From: Clusia tigrina
Taxonomy: Eukaryota; Arthropoda; Insecta; Diptera; Clusiidae
Assembly: GCA_920105625.2 (NCBI GenBank)
Contig: OV050030.1
Location: 112,140,814 to 112,204,813 of the forward strand
Reading direction: 5' to 3'
DNA length: 64,000 nt
Shown here: positions 56,271 to 64,000 of the stretch, one piece after another
Layout of the letters: each line of letters opens with the position of its first letter
How positions within the stretch are numbered: position 1 is the stretch's first letter
The notes under the pieces: generated by a model
Databases searched by the model: none
What the model saw: only the letters and a program-made list of their open reading frames with translations
Told to the model about the DNA's origin: nothing
Position numbers and translations under genes: made by a program

Positions 56271-57614
56271 TTGAGCTCCTTGCAACTGGTTCAAAGACAC
56301 CAACGAAAGAATCGACACTGCCTAACCCTAGACCAAGGTTTATACCAACCTGTCCGAGCAATGGAGTTAGGAAACTTATCCCAGTCTGAAAGGAGTGGAT
56401 TGAAGCTTAGGCAGAAAAAGGGAGGGGGTGGCAGCACGAGTGCGTATATATTGTAGCAGTAGGGAGCATCGATATAATATAGACGCGCAACCAGACATAA
56501 TATACAGAGATAATATCAGATATATTAGGAGTGTTAGAGAAAGAATACATAATAAATTATGAAAGGTGTTTCTCAATAAATTTGTTGACCATAGTGCACA
56601 CTGTAGGGGCAAATGTAGTTATTCCAACGTAGTAATTGTCAGAAAGAGAATTATTGAAAACGTTTTGCAGATCTTATAGCTATTTCGGACACGTCATTTG
56701 TCCTCATGAGAGAGCTTTCAATTAAGAGCAATTTTTCGCCAAGTAGATATTATGACTCAGAAATCAACAAATTACAAACTATGAACACTCTCAGGAAACC
56801 TCAGTTGAGTCTCAGTTATTACAATTGTCCGTCCAGAAAACTACGCTAGCTGCAGCCGGTGAATTCACTAGTCAAATTCTGTATATTTACTATCTCAGTC
56901 AACCGCACTCTAAACCAAAGAGTATTTACGTATAGTTTCTCTCGCTCTCTTTCGCAAAAGAGAGGAATCGAATTGTATGGAAATCTATGAACACAGATTC
57001 TCCGCATTTACATAGTATATGATATGTTCATGTTTGAAGTAAATTTTATGAACTTCATTATCTATTATTAAATGCATACATATGTTCTTGTTATACATTG
57101 ATTTACAAAGTTTTGTAAATAAAACCGTTTATAATGCAATAACCTATATATAAACATTTATTTCCTATGGAAAAATGTAGATCAACCATAATTGTGTTCC
57201 AACGCATAATAAACCACTTCATAATCGAAAATTATTATAATCAAAAATCTATAAAAAATTATTTCAAGTATTTAAAAATCCAAGACAATCCGAACTTATG
57301 ACAAGAAAAGAACAAAACTGAAGAGAATATCTATACTGTTCGAGCTAAATAAAAAAAGTAAACTTATTTGCGCAGGATGTAATTTTCTATTTATTCATAT
57401 GGGACGAGCTTTTCTTTTTTATACCCTTTACCTTCAAAAAGGGTATACGAAGTTTGTGCGGTTGACAGATTTTTCAATTACAAGAAGGAGGCGTGTCAGG
57501 TATGAAAATAAGTATACACATATGCTCAGAACCAATTTCTGAATTTTGATTTTTGTCCGTCCATCTGTGGCCACTTTTTCAAGACCATTAGAGTTATCGT
57601 AATGATTAGATTGC
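56271..57614. other. AT-rich spacer, no gene seen
   Basis: A palindromic ATACCCTTT...AAAGGGTAT motif near 57420-57452 and a TTGTCCGTCCATCTGTGGCC motif near 57553 are of the kind scattered through fly intergenic DNA. Otherwise nothing recognisable. Confidence 0.5.
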
Positions 57615-58434
57615 TTGACAGCGGGAACAAGTCACCTAGTCACAACGGCCACCTTTGGACCTATTGTGACAAGCTCTGTAGTTACAAAACATCCCAGAGT
57701 TTAGAATTCATTAAGAATTCTGAAATCTTCTTAGCACATTTGTCCGCAATTTCTGGCGGTTCCAGGTAATAGTTTCCAAAGTAACGAAGTCTGGTCCAGA
57801 TTAGACAGTTACATTGACATAAATGTTCAGATGTTTCCTCTTCTTCGTTATATTACCAACAATAGTCATTTAGGCTTACCTTCATGTTATATAGGTGTTT
57901 GTTCACTCTACAATGCCCAGTTAGAAGGGCTGAGACAATGCGAGTACCTATGCTTGTTAAACCTATAGTAATTTTTCGGGATATTTTTTAGTTTCCATCC
58001 AATATCGATTTGTTTTTACCTCTAGCTTGATTTAGGTGGTACTTCTTGGAACTCCATGGCAGCCCAAATAATGGTTCCGGCACCCACATCAGATGTACTC
58101 TGTTGTCATTTGCTAGTCTTTTCAGCAGTTGAAGATAACTCCAAACCATTTTTGATTTTGTAACAAAAGCGTTCAGTGCTAGTAGTGCTGCCTTGCTGTC
58201 AGAGTGGATGAGGATGTGGCTATTTATTGTATCTCTATCTAGTTTCTCTCTTAGGCAGAGCTCTATATCGTGAGTTTCAGCATGAAAAGCAGATTTCGCG
58301 GCCCTTGCTGGTGCATAAATTTTTGTTCATAAACCCTAGCCCCAAGTCCCTCCTCAGTTTTTAGCCGTCTGTGTACCATATATAAGCATTATAAGGCGTT
58401 GGTCTATTGTGTTCCCAGTTAACTCTACTCGGTA
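57615..58434 (-). mobile_element. LINE RNase H and C-terminus, minus strand
   Basis: Minus strand: AYIWYTDG near 58380, the RNase H start, with several stops. At 57930-57700 are ALLTGHCRVNKHLYNM, then EEEETSEHLCQCNCL, the Cys/His tail after RNase H in R1/LOA/I-type LINEs. Degenerate. Confidence 0.65.
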
Positions 58435-59200
58435 TTGTGTATTCAGAGACCTGCTGGTTACTGGAAGAGCTCATGTGCCGAGACGCTTAAAGTCCTGTTG
58501 GACACCCACTTTCCAGGTAGCGTAGATTTCGCTGGTCAAGCATATCATCAGACCAATCAGACTATCCCTGGTAGTTTCTGCGTGACTGACACACAACTTA
58601 CGTGGGCCATCTATGGTTTGACCCTTTTAAGTTTCCGCGTCCGGAAGGTATCATCCCTGCGAACATACAAAGGGAGCCTATATAACTCAACCATGACTAC
58701 TGCGCTTTTACAACGCCTGCCTCAGACTGATCTTCATTCCTATTGGCAGGAGGGAGCCGCGTGTAGTCTTCATTCCAAAAAGGGGGAATAAATCCCACTC
58801 TAAACCCAACGACTACAGACCAATCATTCTGTCCTCGTTTTGACCTCTGAAGACATTGGAAAGGGTCCTAGATCTCTATATCAGGACTTCCATCAATCTA
58901 ACCCTTCTCTCTAAATCCGAACATACCTACACCAACGGCAAGTCCTTGGAAATTGCGCTTCAAGTGGTCATTTCGCAGGTAGATAAATAGACACCTTGAT
59001 TAACTGGTGCACCGAATTTGGGCTCAGCCTAAACCCAGCAAAGACTGAAGTCATGCTGTTCACTAGAAGGTACAAAATACGTTCCTTCATTTTTCCAACT
59101 ACTTCAACTCGGGCGCGAGACCATCAGAGCTACGGTTTCGGTGCTGACAGAGCATTGTGTGATTGGGAGGCATGGGGCTAGGCTGGGTTTGACCTTTTTA
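58435..59200 (+). mobile_element. LINE RT fragment (LOA/R1-like), plus strand
   Basis: DTHFPGSVDFAGQAY, then PRVVFIPKKGGINPTLNPT in broken frames, and the late RT block WCTEFGLSLNPAKTEVML (59000-59060). A deletion joins the early and late RT near 58985. It meets the minus-strand fragment head to head at ~58434. Confidence 0.65.
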
Positions 59201-59510
59201 TGACTTCTGCCGCGGGTGAGTGATGAGGAGGAAGAAGAAACAGGACTTATATATTAGTGTCCATCTTTAGCCAGATTAAGAATGGACATCTTCGGGGCTC
59301 GTTTCTTAATCAGCCTGACAGAGGTCGGAACCTGTAAGATTAGGAACGTAGCCAAATTTATGAAACTGTCAGGATGGTTCCCCATTTCGTAATCGGGGGA
59401 GTCCTGCTGCCTTAGGTGCTGCATAGGCGCCCTATCCGTGGTTTCGCAATGGGCCATTACTTGTGCCTGAGTGTCATTTTTGTTGTCACTCCAACCTAAA
59501 CCTAAACTTG

Positions 59511-59676
59511 AGACTTACACTTACAAAAGTCCGAACAGCAGTCTAAGGTTTTCACTGATTCTACAGACCCTAATACATCGAATACATAACAGTAGTCTAA
59601 GATTTTCACCCATTCTACTGAGACTTATACATACGAAGGACAGAACAGCAGTCTCAGATTTTCATTGATTCTGCTG
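59511..59676. repeat. Three tandem copies of a ~56 bp repeat
   Basis: Units 59511-59564, 59565-59620 and 59621-59676 share AACAGCAGTCTAAG and TTTTCA..GATTCT. The copies are diverged. Confidence 0.8.
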
Positions 59677-60879
59677 AGATCGAGACTCACGTAAACAAAA
59701 CTCAACGTACACGAACAAGGACTAAGTTCCAATTTCAATAAATTTAGGTTAACAGTTTTTGATTGTAATATAAATAATTTTAATATAAAGTAAAATAAAG
59801 TTATCATTTTCAAATAATTCAATTAATTAAAGTTGACACTTTTACTGTTATAATTAATAGTTTTAATAGAAATAAAAGTCAAAGTCAAGTTGAATTAATA
59901 CAAATTAATTAACGTTAACATTTTCTCCGATTGTAATATAATTAAAGGTCAAAATGAAGATTTTTTTTTTTACTACGTTAACAATTTTCTGTAACCGACT
60001 CCTGGAATCCGCAGAGCTTACCTTTGAATCGTTACAATACTGGTAGAATGAATGTGGTAAATGGATAGTTTTATATTATCTGATGATAAATCTTAAGTAA
60101 AAAACAACTATTTACTATTAAAATATAATTTTCTGGATAATAGGAACTTCCAGTTTCGTAAGGTTATTTAAAAAGTAAATACACTGCATTGCTATTTTTA
60201 GGCGCTAGCTATGATATGAAAATGTCAAACGGAATAATATTTATTCTATTCTATTGCTTTATATTTAGAGCAATAACACCACAAAACTTTGTAGAAGAAA
60301 ATGCATCTCTTCTTATAACATAACATAATATTCTTTCACCACCAAACCATGTGGAAAAATTGTACATACGGGCAACGTCATAACGGTTTATTATGAGTTC
60401 AATTTCGTAAGTGTCTGCTAGTTGTTCAGTTACTTTCTTGTTTTCAAAGCGTAAACATTCCAAACACTTTCGAAATGGAGAAAAAACGCGAAAGAGTTCC
60501 AATTGAAATGAAAAGATTAATAGTAATAATAAAAGACGCAAATTAAGATTATTTCTCTCCTCCAATTTATTGACAGATAATTTGAAGACTGTGCGTGAAA
60601 ATGTCTAGTTATGGATGTGGATTCTTTAAATTGCTCTCTCATACAATTATATTTCAGTGTTTCATAGTACATTACTTTTTTAGTGGTCAGGCTAGCCTGA
60701 TCGACACTAACATTTAGGGTAAAGCGTGCGTTATTAGACATTAGATATCACCTTTTGCTGAAAAATAGCCTTTAATTGAAAGATCGCTGATGACGACCAG
60801 TGGCATATCTAAGGGGACAAATGATCTGCCAAAAATGTTTCAATAATAATCTTAATAATGTTTCAATAATCATAATTTT
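59677..60879. other. AT-rich spacer, no gene seen
   Basis: Very AT-rich. Open frames on the minus strand at 60251-60741 have no recognisable domain. A TTTTCTGTAA.CGACT.CT motif at 59988 recurs at 62811. Confidence 0.45.
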
Positions 60880-61460
60880 CAACTATATTGACGACTACTG
60901 ACCTACTCTCATTAAAAGACGAAGGTAAAAGTTATGCAGAAGTATCTGCAATTGTGGATAGACCACGTGCCACGGTTCAATTAGTCATGTAAACCTCAAA
61001 AAAAAAAACAAAATGCTTGATATGACCCCAGGAAGAGCAGAAAAAAATATTGACTGAATGTAACGAGCTCGGAATCACTCAAATGATAAAAGTTCATTCA
61101 AGAATTGGTGCACCGAAAACAGCTGAAAGCCTTGAGGAACTAGAAGGACCATCAGTTAATCCTCAAAATATCCGAAATTGCTTGTATTCCAAAGAATACA
61201 AAGGCCGGGTTTCGCGAAAAAGGCCATTCATATCCACAAAGAACGCTTTGAAGCATTTGGAAAACTGAAAGTAAGTTTAATATCTTTGGCTCTGATGGAT
61301 GGCGATACGTATGGAGAAAACCCAACCCTACTATGAACAAAGAAAATCTTACCCCGAAGGTGAAACACGGTGGTGGTAACGTGATGGTTTGGAGCGCAAT
61401 GGCACCTAGTGGAGTGGGTCACTTGGCTTTTGTTGAAAGCACTATGGACAGTGTGAGGAC
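60880..61460 (+). mobile_element. Tc1-type transposase relic
   Basis: Pieces of a Tc1-like transposase: VDRPRATVQ (60960), HSRIGAPKTAES, NPQNIRNCLYSKEYKGRVSR, KPFIS-like RPFISTKNALKHL, then FGSDGWRYVWRKPNP and VKHGGGNVMVWSAMAPSGVG (61360-61430). Frames are broken at 61270 and elsewhere. No inverted repeats were found and the C-terminus with the last acidic residue is missing. Confidence 0.75.
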
Positions 61461-64000
61461 AAATTTTAGGCGTAAATTTGCACCTACATGTTTATTTTTG
61501 CCAAAACGTGCCCAAACGTGTATATTTAACATAGGGGCCAAGTGCTTAAACAACCAACCCTAAAATATACACGTAAATAGTCCTAAGACTTTGGCACTTC
61601 CCACTTGTTACAAAGCACATACACAACCGCCACCATATTTTGTGCAGCAGCCATCATAGAACTGAGCCTAAGGCACCTCCCACCATAGTAATGCTACCAA
61701 TAACAAGTGTTATACTCAGCGTTGGGAGAACAGACGACACGGCCACAATTAAGTGAGACAATAGAACCTTGTGATAAGCGACCAAAATCATGCAACGAAA
61801 TCAACAACATAAGATAACAGAGGAAAATATTACACAAACAATTGTGCAACCGGTTGACCACAGTTACAACTGTGCTAAGGCAATGATATGAATTTACAAC
61901 AACAGTGCCTAACGCAATGATATGAATTTACAAGAGATCGCGACAGAAGTTGCCGACTGCATTACTTCGACAAATAACCCACTAACAACACCTAAAAAAC
62001 GAAGTCAAAACACAAAGTGGAACATGACAGACCGATCGCTAAGCGCGTCAACAGTACGGACAAAGCATAAAGAGGAGAAGCAGAAACAAATTATATCCAA
62101 AATATTTAATAATTTTAAATATTTTATGCGATAGGAAACATCAACAAAGTGCTGAAGGTGGCCCAAGGACAAATAGCAACAACAACAAACAAGACAAGGT
62201 GAATCATCACAACAACAACACAACAACATCAGCGAGAAAACGACAACGATATGCTGAAGGTGGCACAAGAACAAATTAAAAAAATAAGAACAATGCGGGA
62301 AACAGTAGCAACATGCAACAGCACAAGTTACCTGACAGGTGCCACAACAACAACAGTTCCCGCGTAACCACACTTATTGGAGGCATAAAAGCAGGAGCAA
62401 CTTGCAACTCATCCTCTTTTTTTCAGCATCAGGCACAGAAGGCGCATCGCACTAACCCATTTCCTACGCACAATTTTTCGGACTCTTAACAGTTATACAT
62501 ATTGACAAACGCTACAGACTAGTTGGGGATTTCAAAAAGATTATGGTTTAAAATCGATTCTCTGCTAGAAACCCAAACTGCCAAACGCTACATAAGCTAG
62601 GGAAATCTAAACGAGTCTATGGTGTGCAATCGCCATTCTCCTAAAACTAAGTTGACAGATATTTAAGGAGAATAAAATTCAACTGTGTTTTTTTAAGCTA
62701 GTAAAAATAAATAAAATTTATCTTGTTATCCGTAGTTAAGCTATTTTTAATTAATAAATAAAAAGAAAACTTAAATCCACGTAAACCAGTTGTTGACTAC
62801 TTCAGATATTTTCTGTAAACGACTTCTAGCAGTCCGGCGAACTTACCCCGGCGAAAAGGATTCGGTACAAAAGATTCAAATACAGATCTATTTTAAAAGA
62901 TCATCTTAAGCCCTCTGTTCAAAATTTGGGTATCAGTAGCCATTCCATGATAGTTCAAAATAACGTCCCCAAACACAGCTCTGAAACTGTACGCACTTAG
63001 TTTACAATTCTCAGAAAGTACTTCCATACCCTCCTCGAACACCGGAACTTAATTCTATAAAGCACCTGAGGAATTTTTTTGAAAAGATAATAAAACGGTC
63101 AATAACTAATCGGGAACAGTTGAACCAGATCAATGAGAGTGAAACAAACTTTCACCAAATAAAACAAAAAATTTGTATTTTCTATGAATAGGCGTTTAAG
63201 AGACGTAATTTTATCAAAGGAAACCATACAAAGAATTACTTTCCCAAAAGAATTGAAAAAAAAACTTTATATGTACAATTTTTATTTATACATACATATA
63301 TGTATGTATATATTTTTTTTGTTGTTATATTAGAATAAAATAATTTTTTTTTGTTTTTTTATGTTTTCCGTAGATAAACATAAAAGAATAGGAAATAAAT
63401 CTTTTTTTCGTTTCACTCTAAAAATACCTTCTTTATGTACAATTTTTTGATGCATTGTACATGTTTTGCAGAGCGTTAAAAAAATGCACGAATACGTAAA
63501 ATTGAAATATATCAATTGAAACTGTCAAAATAATGGAAAGCAAATTTTACTAGTGTAAGTGTATTTATCTTAGGTTAAGATAGTAATAAAAAAAAATAAA
63601 CTTAAATTGTATTGCAAAACAAGAATACATACATGTACATAAATGTATGTACATTTTTATTTGTCCATAATAATAAATATTGCCTTAAATGGAATTTTTA
63701 ATGTTACCTTTAAACAGTCTATTTCCATTTTAGAACGAATTTGCTTTGCACTTTATCAACGTAGATGAGCTTTGCACTAGCTAATACAATAAAAATTCAA
63801 TTTTTTAAAAAATCAATAAAAAAAAAAGCCCAAGATAACTGCAAAAGGTAGTAATGAAGAAAATGAAAAATGAGTCCTTATGCATAGTCAGAATGTACTA
63901 GAATTGCAGACATTTTCTCCCACGATCCATAAACAAACCAATTTTCAGCTTCAGCAATGAAAAAACAGTTAAGTTTTGGGAAATGTACTATTTGTGTTTG
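61461..64000. other. AT-rich spacer with CAA-rich tract, no gene seen
   Basis: 62170-62350 is rich in CAACAA repeats. 62380-62800 has an LTR-like look (TATAAAAG near 62386, several AATAAA) but no partner was found. The rest is AT-rich with short random frames. Confidence 0.45.

Noticed and set aside
61922..62373. Frames over the CAA-rich tract, including a Cys-rich minus-strand one
   Set aside because: Low-complexity CAA/TTG repeats give Cys/Leu strings in antisense; no domain.

Overview
This is nuclear DNA of an insect, most likely a higher fly (Brachycera; a tephritid-like acalyptrate would fit). The evidence is a spliced septin gene of the fly Sep2/Sep5 type, the AT-rich base composition, and a dense mix of transposable elements typical of flies: Ty3/gypsy, copia, jockey-, I-, LOA- and R1-like LINEs, a Penelope-like element, mariners, pogo, Tc1 and MITEs. 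Species cannot be read from the sequence alone.

The only host gene I can support is a septin on the minus strand (about 18.67-29.92 kb). Four coding exons with good splice sites code for 408 residues from just before the GTPase domain to the C-terminal coiled coil. The first coding exon was not identified with confidence. The introns hold a mariner (intron 4) and degenerate I-like and Penelope-like retroelements (intron 2). The gene looks intact despite this load.

The most unusual structure is at 7.98-11.32 kb. It is a broken partial copy of the same septin gene (exon 4 plus part of exon 3, with two stop codons). Attached to it are six and a half tandem copies of a ~472 bp unit made from the intron-4 side of the gene and the last ~19 codons of exon 4. 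Copies 3-6 form an A-B-A-B pattern, suggesting amplification by a ~945 bp dimer.

Layout. 0.36-7.84 kb: degenerate Ty3/gypsy element A (minus) with tRNA-Ser-like primer site and a canonical -1 frameshift heptamer. 7.98-11.32: septin array and pseudogene. 11.32-11.6: Harbinger-like transposase relic. 11.8-18.3: jockey-like LINE split by a Mag-like LTR element (14.02-18.11) flanked by a CAATA duplication. 18.67-29.92: septin gene. 30.1-31.9: remnant C of a second gypsy family, hit by a mariner and a MITE. 32.0-32.9: internally deleted mariner. 32.9-39.3: near-complete but broken gypsy element B. 39.4-43.05: LINE endonuclease relic, an LTR piece and oppositely oriented gypsy element D. 43.05-47.73: LOA-like LINE. 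47.7-52.8: an ATTTATAAGTATAAG satellite cut into four blocks by an R1-like tail, a solo LTR (with a mariner inside) and a copia remnant (with a mariner inside). 52.8-53.6: LINE fragments. 53.65-56.26: a MITE with a pogo element at its end. 57.6-59.2: head-to-head LINE fragments. 60.9-61.5: Tc1 relic. The rest is AT-rich DNA in which I see no gene.

Apart from the septin gene, nearly every coding region carries stops, frameshifts, deletions or lost catalytic residues, so the window reads as an accumulation zone for old and nested transposons around one conserved gene.
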